From Gnetum montanum (taxonomy: Eukaryota; Streptophyta; Gnetopsida; Gnetales; Gnetaceae), in the NCBI GenBank assembly GCA_015680685.1, contig MNCI01004199.1, positions 87,176 to 151,175 of the forward strand: a stretch of DNA of 64,000 nt, in the 5' to 3' direction. Every line of letters begins with the position of its first letter. The stretch's first letter is position 1. A model generated the notes under the pieces. That model searched no databases. It was not told the DNA's origin and was given only the letters and a program-made list of their open reading frames with translations. Made by a program: the position numbers and the translations under genes. Below are positions 45,793-56,710 of the stretch, piece by piece.

Positions 45793-46854
45793 ATGTCCAA
45801 GGCACCATCCAAGAAATGTTCAAGAGGAAGTTCCAATAGTGAGCCACCTTCTTACATAACTCAGTTTCGAAGCACCAATGCCTAGCATAGGTTTGAGGCA
45901 ACTCAAACCACTACTATCATTTCTGAATGNNNNNNNNNNNNNNNNNNNNNNNNNNNNNNNNNNNNNNNNNNNNNNNNNNNNNNNNNNNNNNNNNNNNNNN
46001 NNNNNNNNNNNNATTTGATAGGGGTCGTATTGAGAGGAGCAAGATGACTCCTAATGCCTTCACCTTGTCACTCATTATTTTGTATAACATCATGGTGAAA
46101 GGAGGTGGCTATAGTTATCTATTGCCATCCTAGTGTTTTGTACTATATTGTCTTCTTATAGGGTTACCACAAGATCTGGGACACTCTTTTCAAAGACATG
46201 TTGAGACTTTATGCTAAGGAGAAAATCCTTGGGCACCCCTACATCATCAGTCTATTGATTTGCCAAAGGGATGTACCTATTCTAAAGTTTTCTTTGCTTA
46301 AAGGAAAGAGGATTCTCAACAAGTACATTGAAAAGAGGAATACTTCCCATGCAACAAAAGTAGGATCTAACACCAAACCTCCAAAACAAAACAAAAAGGA
46401 AGCATCTCCATAGTTGACATGATCACAATCCTTCGTTGGTCAAATCAGTTCATCTCTGAAGAAGCTTTATTAGTGCCTTGCACAAGCCATCAAGAAGTTG
46501 AAGAGGAACCTCTCATTACTTGTGTAAGAAATTAGATGCAACTAGGATTCCCCCTCCCTCTAATGGAAAAGTATTTTAGGTGGTTACTACTCCTCCTATC
46601 TCTAATAATAAGGAGGATGTTCTTGTTCCTCCATCACATTCTTCAGCAACAGGACCTTCATGTATGTATGACTCATGGATGGAGTAATATTTTGAGCTAG
46701 AAGCATCCTTAACTATTGTCAAGGGGAGCACCATTCTTCCATGTAGCAGCCATAGCACCATGATCTTTACATAGTTCCACCTCCTATTACTTTTGAGCAA
46801 TAGGCTATGGAGAGAATCTTTGGGACCATGTCCTAGGGGGTTCCAATTCAGCAA
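45793..46854 (+). pseudogene. Element A ORF2 in the envelope position (plant transposon-protein-like), with an assembly gap
   Basis: ATG at 45,793 gives MSKAPSKK and then SNSEPPSYITQF. An 83-base run of N (45,930-46,012) interrupts. After it, RSKMTPNAFTLSLIILYNI and VLYCLLIGLPQDLGHSF (46,040-46,200) follow. A frameshift then leads to LRLYAKEKILGHPYIISLL (46,198-46,260) and a Lys-rich tail KPPKQNKKEAS. The L-T-P...I-L...N-I...L-Y-x-L-L-x-G...I-L...P-x-I-I-x-L-L pattern is that of the domain shared by envelope-position ORFs of plant LTR elements. C ORF2 has a similar LPYPCLIRKLC. The end is uncertain; function unknown. Confidence 0.55.
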
Positions 46855-47528
46855 TTTCTAGCTCTAGAAACTTTCTCTTGGTTTTGAGTGAAGCTTCGTC
46901 CAAGGTGAGATCAATGTAGTAGGTTGAGTCCTCCGATGAAGACACCCAAAGATCTTACCGACCTAGCACGAACAATGATGACAACGAGGTGCAAACTTAT
47001 TGTCCATCTAAAGTAGTAGTGGATTTTGAGTCTAAGGATGCTATCGATATTAGTGATTGAGATCTTGAATGGTTGTTTGTTCTTTCCTTTTTGATGTTCA
47101 AAATATTTTTGGCTATCACATATGTGATTTTTGGGGCTTGGCACATATGTGATTGATGTGGAATGACAATTATGAATAGTTATACTATGATGTGATTCTA
47201 GATAGTATTGTATATAAGAGTTTGCAGATGATTATAGATAGATGGTCTGCTTTCACTATTATCTCTATGTGGTCTATCTTTCTTATTTATTTTATGCTTA
47301 TACCTCAATTCATGTACCATTAAACCTCCACGATTATCCTAATCACTGGCTATCATAAGAATTCATATGTCTTAATTTTTTTTTGTCTTTTTATATTTTT
47401 ATGCACTTTCTTTGTATGATTTATCCTTTTTAATCATGTCCAAAAATGGGGAGAAGTAGCTTATGTTTTTTTTGGGACAAGACTAACCCATTTTCTTAAG
47501 TTTTGAACACCACCAAAAAGGGGAAGAT
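46855..47528 (+). mobile_element. Element A, 3' untranslated region with two polypurine tracts
   Basis: Acidic codon-like text (DEDTQRS near 46,940) suggests the end of ORF2 before about 47,060; after that it is non-coding. AAAAATGGGGAGAAGTAGC at 47442-47460 and AAAAAGGGGAAGATTG at 47515-47530 are two polypurine tracts, the second touching the LTR. H has the same pair. Confidence 0.6.
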
Positions 47529-48710
47529 TGTGGACCTTTCGACATGTCAAAAGATTAAAAAATGGAAGACAAGATTGTTGGTATGTGTGTGATTGTTGTG
47601 CTTGTAAGGCGAGAACTTGAATTGAGACAAGAATGTTTGTGAAAGATCATAGTTGTGAAAAAGGAATGATGAATTCATCATGCAAAGGAAGGCTGAAGAA
47701 AGACATCTTTGAGAAATAATATACATCTTGGCTAAGTTGGAGGATGCACAGGCAAAGATGTCTTCAAGAAATAGTAGACATCTTTTCTCAGGCAAAGACA
47801 TCTTTCATCAACTATAGATGGCTTCATAGACTGCAAGCCAGTTTCAGAAAGACATATTTCATTAGACAAAGATGTCTTTCCAGAATGGAAATTTCAGAAG
47901 GTTGTCTTTCCTAGACAAATATGTCTTCCCAAAATAGAGGGCAAATACAAAAAGACATCTCAAGCATGAAGAAGACATCTTTCATGATCATTAGTGACCA
48001 ATGGCTAGCCATTGCATGAGTTCTAAGATGGATTTAAAAATATGAAAACTATAAGAAGACATCATATGCATTGCAAAATGTACAATATTATGTGTAATCA
48101 TTGTACAATAATTTTTTCAATCATTGTAATCTCTACTGCTCTTCATTGTATCATCATTTGTTCATTGTAAACTATGTTGTACCTCAAAGTGCAAGCAGCA
48201 AATTAAGTTGCATTTATCCCTTGTAATTGTTCTTCCTTATTGCCTTGTGAGGTTGATCTACTTCTTGTAGGAAGACATCTTGCTTGAGCTTGTTAGGATC
48301 CTATAAGATTAGTAATTAGTGTCACAACACAATACTCCAAAGTAGAGCTCAAGATTATAAAGGTTGTGGAAGCTTGGAAACCACATTCTAAGCCTGATGG
48401 GACCTTGTGGGTTTGAGTGGTTGGTGTTATGGCACAACACTCTGAAGTGGGGTTTGAAGATTATATAGGATGTGGATCCTTCAAATCCCATTTGAAAGCA
48501 ATGAAATCTAAAGGTGTGCTTGTCATCTACCCTCTGAGTGTGGACTATCCAAGCTGGGGAACCACATTAAATTTGGTATGTGTGCTTTATCTCAAAAATT
48601 TTTAATTGTAAGAACTTATTCATTCCTTCCTCTTCTCTCTGCACACTCCCCCCCACCCCCAAACCCATCCCATCCCCCCACCGCCGCTCTTCTAAGTTCA
48701 ACAATCCATA
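47529..48710 (+). mobile_element. Element A, 3' LTR (1,182 bp)
   Basis: Starts TGTGGACCTTTCGACATGTC and ends CAATCCATA. The motif array is at 47,698-47,990. Compared with the 5' LTR it carries an extra C-rich stretch near its end (48,647-48,685). Followed by GGTTC, the partner of TGTTC at 42352-42356. Confidence 0.87.
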
Positions 48711-48715
48711 GGTTC

Positions 48716-49690
48716 TAAATCCATTAAATAAAAGGTTAGGAAGACTTATCTAACTATAAGTCTTACTATAAAAGAAAAAATTACTAAGCTTTAAAATGCT
48801 AGGTTTATTTGTCTTTTTGACTATTCCAATTGTGTTTTCAATATGGTTGTAGTTCCCATGAAGAATTGTGGTGCTCACATATGCATTAACTTTGGACGCC
48901 TCAATAAGGTCATATTTAAAGATGATTTTCCTCTACCAAATATTGATCAACTTATAGAATCTATAGTTGAAATTCCCTCTTATCCTTTATAGATGGATTT
49001 TATGGTTACAATCAAAATCAAATAAATCTAGAGCACTAGTGATATAATACTTTCATGGCTCCTTAGGGAACATTTTACTATACTAAATGTCCTTTAGACT
49101 CACGAATGCTAAAGCTACCTATCAATAAGCTATGACTTTTATCTTTAGTCATATGATGTTCAAGATAGTTAATAATTATGTTGATGATCTTACTATTAAA
49201 TCTACTTTAGCATCTAATCATGCTTCTGAATTAGATCAAGTATTAACTTACTATAACAAGTTTAACCTTCATCTTAATCTCAAGAGATGAATCTTTGGGA
49301 TTATTGTAGGTAAGAGGTTAGGTAATCTTGTATCTCATGATGGTATAGCAATTGACTTTGATAAGGTTAAAACTATCCTCAATATTTCACTACCTGGTAA
49401 TATCTAAGATATGTGCATCCTATAAGGTCATCTTCAATCCATTCGTTATCTTGTTACTAATCTTACGAATCATCTTTATCCTTTAACTCATTTTCTCTGT
49501 AAATCTAGCACTTTTAGTTTGGATGAGAAATTTCAAAAGGTATTTGACATTATTAAAGAAGTTTTAACCACTCTTCCTATCCTATATCCTCCACAATTTA
49601 ACCAATCTTTTTACTTTTATGTTTCTAAGTCTAACCATTCCATATCTGCCATGCTTTCTCAAAGGTAAGAAGATTAAGCTAATCTTCCTA
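48716..49690 (+). pseudogene. Element B reverse transcriptase and RNase H (Tat lineage)
   Basis: Pol continues after A. In several frames: VVVPMKNCGAHICINFGRLN near 48,850, KDDFPLPNIDQLIES near 48,915-48,960, FYGYN-type text, and YVDDLTIKS with the catalytic pair at 49177-49188. Then come ASELDQVLTYYNKFNLHLN, LVSHDGIAIDFDKVKTI near 49,330, a connection block with SLDEKFQKVFDIIKEVL, and PPQFNQSFYFYVSKSNHSIS and AMLSQR (RNase H start, near 49,590-49,665). The wording K-D-D-F-P-L-P-N-I-D-Q-L is typical of Tat elements. At least three frameshifts and many stops. Confidence 0.82.
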
Positions 49691-50450
49691 TATATTAAAT
49701 ATCTCATCCTTTCTCACACTATGATACTAGATATTTAGAAATTGAAATATTTTATCTAAGTCTTGTGTTTCCTCTTAAAAAGTGAAGGCATTATCATTTA
49801 AATGCTACTATTTTTTGTTACAAAGACAACATTCTTAAGAAAATCTCTAATAACCTTTCTAAATAAATCTCATTAAAAAACATTTTTCATTAAGTTTGAT
49901 CTTTATTATTTTTCTCAACACTTTATTGAAGGTCAAGCTATCATTGATCTTATCTCTTCTTCTGAATTTAATAGCATTGTTCATAGTTTATATGATGACA
50001 CAAAGAATTCAAATGCTATCCATTATTTTGATGGATCTCATACCTCTTTCAAATCTAGTGTAGCCTATGTTCTTGTTCTTTCTACTAAACAAGTTCTTTA
50101 CAAAGCTTATAGAATTGATTTTCTATGTACTAAAAATGTAGCTAAATATGGAACTCTAATTTACTCTCTCTTACTAGCCTTACAAAACCAAGTCACAACC
50201 ATTACTTTTTATGATGAATCTCAGCTTATTATAATCCAAGTTAATGGTGAATATGACTATAAAGCTTCTTACCTTATCCTTATCTAGGAATGCCTAAGGA
50301 ACTTATTCCATCCTTTTCTCCTCATACCTTGAGTAATATTCCACATTCTAAAAACATGCTCGCTAATGGTTTGACAACTTTTGTAATTCATGATGATCCA
50401 TCTACCATACATGATCAACTTATGCAATCTACTTTCTTAACATCTATAAC
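49691..50450 (+). pseudogene. Element B RNase H end and additional RNase H (aRNH) domain
   Basis: After the first RNase H (YDTRYLEIEIFYLSLVFPLK, 49,720-49,785) there is a second one: AIHYFDGSHTSFKSSVAYVL, CTKNVAKYGTLIYSLLLAL and YDESQLIIIQVNGEYD (50,015-50,260), ending near 50,380 with MLANGL-like text. The D-G-S...C-T-N-N-x-A-E-Y...D-S-x-L-I-I-x-Q-V pattern marks the extra, archaeal-like RNase H known from Tat-lineage gypsy elements. This is the best lineage marker for B. The residues FDGS and DESQL are kept. Confidence 0.75.
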
Positions 50451-50888
50451 ATAATCTCATAATATTTTAAGTAATGCCATTAATATAGAAACTAAAAAGA
50501 GTAATATGTTAACCTTCTTCATTATCTTACTAATGGAGATATAGTTAGTAATCTAACAAACACTCAAAAGAATTCTTTACGTAAATATAGTCAACATTTC
50601 TAATTATTAAATATTGATATCTTATGTTATCTCTCTACTTCAAGTATTCTTTTACATTGTCCCAATCTAGATAAGTCTATGATAGTCCTTGATTAAGTTC
50701 ATTCAAAATTTTATGATGGACACTTACGATCATATTATTTGACTACTTGTATTATCCCTTTAGGCTATTAGTGACCAACCTTAGCTAAATACTCCTATGA
50801 TCAAGTCCAAACATGTGATATTTGCAAAAAACATGCATCACTTATCTATCTTTTTTTGCAAGAACTTAATACATATTAGATTACATGA
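50451..50888 (+). pseudogene. Element B integrase, zinc module
   Basis: Reads VHSKFYDGHLRSYYLT near 50,698-50,745, then PTLAKYSYDQVQTCDICKKH near 50,775-50,835. This is the H-x(n)-G-H...C-x-x-C zinc module of retroviral-type integrase with both cysteines intact. Cut at CATGA (50884-50888) by element C. The catalytic core resumes after 60,361. Confidence 0.78.
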
Positions 50889-51789
50889 TGATGAAGTGTC
50901 ATTAAGGCACTACGTCGACTGGGCAGTGTATACGAGGCCGCATCGATGTGGGCCTATCAACGTAGCCTTCCTATGTCGATGTGGCCCCGTTTACGTAGCC
51001 GCCTATCTCAGCCTATAAATAAGAGGGCCTTCCACCTCATTTAGGCATCTTTCAATTAGTTGTAGCAAAGCTCTTGTTGTTTGTTTCCGTAAGAGACAGA
51101 ATATTTTCCAAGTGCCCATAGTAGGTGTAAGAAAAGTGATCGGCTCTTTATTCAAGCATTGATGTATCTGAGCCCATTGGCGTGATGGCAATAAAGATGA
51201 ACTATTCAAGCATTCTTTGTAGCATTTGGACTTAGCTATTTTATGCATTCAATAGTTTAATATGTTTATGCTTTGTTAATTACCTATTAATTACTTAAGT
51301 TTCTATTTTTGTTATCTTAATCGCTATCACTTATTCATAGTTTGTAAAGGCCATAAGTACGACCATCTGGAACATAAATCAAACACTTGGTAAGCCTAGT
51401 GATGCTTAACATTTGGTAAACCAGAAGTGTTAAGAGATGCTCAGAATGTGCTCGGAAGATGGGATCGGATACTTATGCTAGGAATAGTTAGAGTATAAGC
51501 TAGTATAATTATAGAATAGATAATAGTTTATTCATTACTTTTCATACCTTAATTTAGCCGCCAAAAGATATGCAAAAATATATAAAAATCATTAGCCTTA
51601 GTCTCACTTAACCATTGTAAACAGAACTTCACAAGTGAGATTAGGAGGACAACAACTATTCTAACCCAAGGTTTCACTGGTTAGAGTTTAGTATATGTTA
51701 AGTGCTTACAGTCTACGGAATTCGACCAAGTCGCGTGTGAACGCTTATGATTCATATGGTTGGGTGTAGGCGTACCTAGCCTCTCATCA
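50889..51789 (+). mobile_element. Element C, 5' LTR (901 bp)
   Basis: Pairs with 59,446-60,360. Starts TGATGAAGTGTC and ends CTCATCA. TATAAATA lies at 51014-51021, preceded by a C+G-rich block of CTACGTCGA, CGTAGCC and TCGATGTGG words (50,910-51,005). Over a 220-base stretch I counted about nine differences from the 3' LTR by eye, so this is the youngest insertion here. The target duplication is CATGA / CATGG (60361-60365). Confidence 0.92.
50910..51021 (+). promoter_or_regulatory. U3 word array and TATA box in the C LTR
   Basis: Repeated ACGTAGCC (two exact), TCGATGTGG (two exact) and ACGTCGA words directly upstream of TATAAATA. In the 3' LTR the same block is present with many C-to-T and G-to-A changes and a short length difference; its TATA is at 59585-59592. 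Confidence 0.55.
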
Positions 51790-51790
51790 T

Positions 51791-51808
51791 TGGCACTGTG
51801 GCCAGGGA
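51791..51808 (+). other. Primer binding site of C (Asp tRNA type)
   Basis: TGGCACTGTGGCCAGGGA, close to TGGCGCCGTTGCCGGGGA, one base after the LTR. Same primer class as D and E. Confidence 0.82.
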
Positions 51809-51935
51809 CTATTAAGTCTTACATATGTCATCTAACCTTACTGAAATTATCATTCAAGTCATTGGAATGAACCCAAGATAGAAATATTTACACACACTAG
51901 GTGGATTAGAGTTAGTAGTAAGGTACATTGATTTC

Positions 51936-54900
51936 ATGGACCATCTAACGTCCAATACATCTTCTCACAGGAGGGAGATATCCACCCCATTGGTGCCATA
52001 GGAGTGTCGAGTGGTGTACAAGCACCCCAATGAGTACATCCTTGATTTCACATTCATCCTACATTAGGATGAACATATACGATGGCAGGACACAGAGGGA
52101 AATATTATACTACCACTCGACCAGTCAACTCTTGCGATGCTATTCCACAATCTTGGCAGGCTAGGCATCCAGGACTGTGGAGCAGAGTATGTCATGGAGG
52201 ACCATTACTATTGGGAATATCATCCCACTGAGGCTCAATAAGCAAGAGATCAGTAGCAGGTGGATATATATGAACACTCAAAGGGGAAACACTTTAGTAA
52301 CCCCTTATTCTCGCAAGGGCTATAAGATGATGGGGATCCCATCTTTCATGATACCCATTCAACAGAACTTCTGCTGGGGCAGCAGGTTCTTTAGTCCATC
52401 GTTCATAACAAACCTCTAAGTGACCACGATACTCAAGGGGAGAGGGGGTCATGCATTAAAGATGGATTGGGTGATCGAGGCCGTCATCAAGATAGAGGGA
52501 GGAACCCCTCTCCTTCTTCTCCATCCTCTCGCTCTCCTTCTCCTTCATCCAGCTTAGGCTCTGATCGTAACCAAGGTAGGAGGGAGCGAAAGGATGGTGG
52601 AAAAAAGGTTTGGAAGGGACAACGTGAGGAAGCATATGAGCAATTGTGTGATGCTCTCTGGCATGAAAGGAGAGATAGCCAAAATCATCACAGACATCAT
52701 GGTCCCCAGCAGGACTATGATTCAGATGAGTTGTTGTTGGCTACTCGAAGTATGCTCCAAATCTCTGAGGTAGTCCAAATTCCTAGTAGGCACATGAAGG
52801 ATAGCTGGATCAAGTGCATTGATATGAACAACATCCCCAAATTTGAAGGGGGATAAAACTGTGATCCATAGACCCACTTGCAGGTGTTCCATGACACCTT
52901 CACCTTTCAAAACATTGACAATAATTGGAAAAGGCTGAAGTTGTTCCCTCGCACACTCATCAAATAAGCTGAAAGTTGGTACCGGTCCTTGGAGCTGGAA
53001 TCAATCGGAAGATGGAGTATGATGCTTGAAATTTTCAATGACAAGTATCAAATGTGCTCTAGAGTGGCAAATCTGAGATGGCAGATCCAAGGCTGGAAAC
53101 AAGGGAATCATGAACTCTTGGATGCCTCCATGAGTAGGTACTACTTGTTGTTGCATCGGTGCCCTGGTCATGGTTATTCTCAGTAGGCACAGCTTCACCA
53201 AGGACAACTGTCGAAGCTAAGGGCCCATCAATTACAATGCCTCATTGAACAAGTGGCCAAGGAGGAAGGAGAACTCATGAAAAAGAAGAGTATAGAAGAA
53301 TTCAACCGGGACCCTTCCCTCAGAAAAAGGGAGGTCTGTTTTTGTGATGAAGGGGATGAATCACCACTAGAAGAAGCGGTGAACCAAAAGACCTTGCTGT
53401 TACAAAATTTTGCATCTAAAATATCGGCAAAGGTGGATAAGATGTGGGACTCTTTGAAAGAAAGGGTCCAAAGCATGTTGAAAATCATAGAGGAGTCCAT
53501 AGAACAAGGTAATGATCGTGATCAGTGTAGGAAGAAGGAAGTTGAATGTGCCCAATATAAGGGAAAGGGAAAGGTTGCTGTAGAAGAGCAGGTTGTAGGC
53601 TCTGACACCAAGGAGGATGATGAATGTGACATATGCCAATATGAACATTCTAAGGGATGTTTTCCTATGGTGTCACATCTTCAAGAGTCTGGGGTGTATG
53701 CATTGAACCCTCGCTTGGCACAACGACAAACACCCCAAAGGTTGCCTTATCCATAAGGCAATTCTAGGAGGTTCCACCAACAGTAGTAAGGATACTATCC
53801 AAGTGGAGCACCACCGCAACCGTATGAATACTTCCAACAGTGGTAACACCCGCAAACATGGGGGATGCCACCTCCAATGTAGCAGTACCCTTAAAAATAT
53901 CCAGATCCCTATGGGTACTATGTTCAGCAACCAGTCTCTCCAAGGGACTCTTCCAGCCATGCAGCCTTTCAAAGTCATTACCACCCCCCGGAGTATTTTC
54001 ACCCTCAATCTGCATCACTCCGGGGGGAAAACCCACATCTCTTCTACCTTCCATCACCTTCTCCTACCACTCCTCCACAACACCCCACTCAACTACCATC
54101 TGCACCTCTGATGCAGGGAGAGATTCTACCATAGCCAAAGCAAGGAAATGCTACTAGGGCTATCAACATCCAACCAGCTCCTCAATCAAGTGGACCGAAA
54201 GCCAAGTCACGGAAACATCCCTTCTTTCAGCCCAATCATGGATGCACGCCCTCACCTCCACTAGTGGCTGGTGCCTCAAAACCTTCAAACTCCTCCACAA
54301 TTCCACTTTTAAAACAACCTCTAAGCCAATAGCAACAACACTCCAATGTCTACATGATCATGCTCACACATGCAGTGACCGACTGGATCAAAGATAGTCA
54401 TCTTCCCCATAAATTAATTGATCCAGGAAGCCCCCTAATTTATCTTAAGGTGGCAAGGAATGAGCCATGAAAAGCTTTTCTAGACTCAGGGTCAGGAGTT
54501 AATTTGATCTCTCATGATATGTACAAGAACTGGAACCTACCCCTGCTAAAGAAGAGCAACATCCAACTCAAGTTAGCAAACCAGTCCATCATCATTCCCT
54601 TGGGATTGGTGGAGGGCATTGTGACCACCATCTATGGGTGGTCCTATCCTACTAACTTATTGGTCATCTATGTACAAAATTGCAAGGAGAACTTCCCAAT
54701 CACCATGAGAAGGGCCTGGCTAAGCATGGTGGACACACACCTAGGCCTCCACGATCTTTCCCTTAAAATTTCAAAGGAAAATCCTTTTGGAAAGATCGAG
54801 AAGAAGTATGTTCCATGCACCACATACAGTGGCTTAGGGTGCAACTGTGTGTAGTAGTTATGGTCCATTAAGCGGACATACATCCCAGCATGCAGTTAAT

Positions 54901-55214
54901 GTACTGAAGAATCACTAGTTTCACAATGCCTATACGCAGCAGCCACAAAATAAGAGGGCACCTAGTGGCTGACAGCTAACCCTACTGGTAGCGCAATGTG
55001 CATGGAACCATCTGAGGGGCTTGTATGAGCCTATGTAGAATGCATGGATGAAATGGAAGAGGTTCATCAACGGGCCCCAACTGTCAATGATCATGGTGTA
55101 TGGGGAAATTTACACATTCCAAAGAGCTTCAAACATGAGCCCTTGGAACTCAAACCTTTCCATGGGCCTCACCTAACCAGTGATGTCACCTCATCATCAC
55201 TAGGGCAGCCATGA
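51936..55214 (+). pseudogene. Element C gag-protease polyprotein ORF, without RT or integrase
   Basis: One frame from ATG 51,936 (MDHLTSNTSS) to TGA 55,212-55,214, about 1,090 codons with over ten in-frame stops, many TAG. In order: an N-terminal domain (NEYILDFTF; LFHNLGRLGIQDCG); an Arg/Ser/Pro tract from 52,467; a capsid core (IPSRHMKDSW; AESWYRSLELESIGRW; RVANLRWQI; HGYSQ, about 52,770-53,185); an acidic helical part; CDICQYEHSKGC near 53,630 (CC-H-C spacing unusual); a Pro/Gln/Tyr-rich tract (53,760-54,340); and protease AFLDSGSGVNLISHDMY near 54,475-54,525, closing with RRAWLSMVDTHL. The tail ends without any RT. Longest open pieces: 53,253-53,756 and 54,504-54,854. Confidence 0.8.
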
Positions 55215-56710
55215 TCCATTTTCCATGTCTCCTCCTTTCCACCCAATTGTGGGGGAGACCATCCTCCCTGTTGATCCATTTCACTACACCCCTCATCATT
55301 TTGTCATTTTTTGTTTTACATTTTTTTTACACCTTTTTTTTCACCATCATTCATACGTTTGCAACTTCTTTGTACATTTTTTCTTTCTTTAGTTATTTTT
55401 CATTTCTTTCTAAATGTTTTATTTTTCGCGTAATTGCTAATCTATCGTCTTGTTGTCTTCAGATGTCTGGCGAGGATGGTTTTCATTGCGATGGGTAATG
55501 TATACTTGTCCACCTAGTTGTCTATTTTCCACCCTCACATGGTTCCTTTTCGACTTTACGTCTACTTTCCAGTCATAAAATTGGCAGTGACGTCATCCAC
55601 CCATTCACCCACTCCATAGTTTTCCTTCCATTGAGAACATGAAACTCCTTCACTTACGAACCTTATAATTAATGTGTGACCTATGTCGTTCCTAGACTTA
55701 GGGATGACCCACTAGTTTGAATCAGGTGTTATTTCAAGGGGATTGCAATATTCTTCGTTCTCTTCTGTCCCTTGGGTTGTTGGTGTGTCCTTGCAAATTT
55801 CCTACCACTCCATGTCCTTCTCTCCATGGAAGCTTCTGGGTAGTTCGACCTTGCATGGTGTGGTCCTCACCAAAAAATACAAAATAACAAAATAAAAGAA
55901 ATAAAAATGAGGATTCAAAGCAAATCCCTTGGTCGGATGCATGCGAACATGCATGGGTATTTGCATGGTGCGGTTCCCCCGAAAGAGAAAAAAAAGAAAA
56001 AATCATCACTGTGTGGAAATTCAAAGCACACCTCTTAGACCACCTCTAATAGGCCACCGTACTAGTTATGGGACTAGTTATGGGACTTCCTTGGTCCCCT
56101 CTAACTTTTTCCCATTCCACTTCCTTCCTCTCACGTTTGTTGGAGTGGTGGTTCTCTGTGGGGTCATTCTTGCTTCCTTGGGGAATGGCCAGGACTTCGT
56201 CTATTGCTGCAATGTCATTAAATGCGGATGGTTTTGGGTCTAACCTCAGGAATGGTTCTACCAGGTCACTTAACCACATTTCCACATGGGGTTTCCTATG
56301 ACTGATGATCGAAATACCATTCTCTTATCTCTCTCTTTACCTAGTTCTCTCCACACCTCACCTCACTACCTGTCTTATGTCGTGAAGGTTCGTTATGATT
56401 TCTATGGCTTTCCATGCCTTGGAGGGATCTCTTGGATAGGATTCTTACCTAGCGATCACCATTTCTTGGCCCTGGGGCCCATGGACCCTAGTGTTGAGGG
56501 CTATGTAGAGGCTACTAAGGCTCTATCCTGCTATGGGGAGGACCCACCTACATCTCCTTGGCCCCGCTTGTTAAGTCTCCCATCCTTTGGATTTCACGGT
56601 TGACTCGTTTTCAAATCCCATCACTTGATTTGTTCCCCGCAGAGTTCTTTTTGAGTCTCATTCTCCTATTTCTGTCTCTTTTTTTGAGGCTCCAACTGTA
56701 GAACTCTCCA
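55215..56710 (+). other. Element C spacer between gag-protease and ORF2
   Basis: Opens with TGTGGGGGAGA (55249-55258), a polypurine-type tract just after the gag-protease stop. A T-rich stretch follows (55,290-55,430). Two related segments at 55,851-55,928 and 55,961-56,035 (period 110) share TTGCATGGTG at the start and ATTCAAAGCA at the end. Another short duplication, ACTAGTTATGGG twice, is at 56,062-56,085. The ORFs here (55,929-56,243; 56,286-56,603 and overlapping - strand ones) have no domain. No RT sequence, so pol was deleted or never present. Confidence 0.55.

Noticed and set aside
46576-47144. - strand ORFs at the end of A ORF2
   Set aside because: Antisense to the A element, no domain; the + strand reading is colinear with F ORF2.
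53673-54157. Overlapping ORFs on both strands near the gag-protease linker
   Set aside because: Shadows of the Pro/Gln-rich gag-protease frame; none has a domain.
55734-56285. - and + strand ORFs in the C spacer as possible small genes
   Set aside because: They are mutual overlaps over a short duplicated segment, with no start context, domain or conservation that can be seen.
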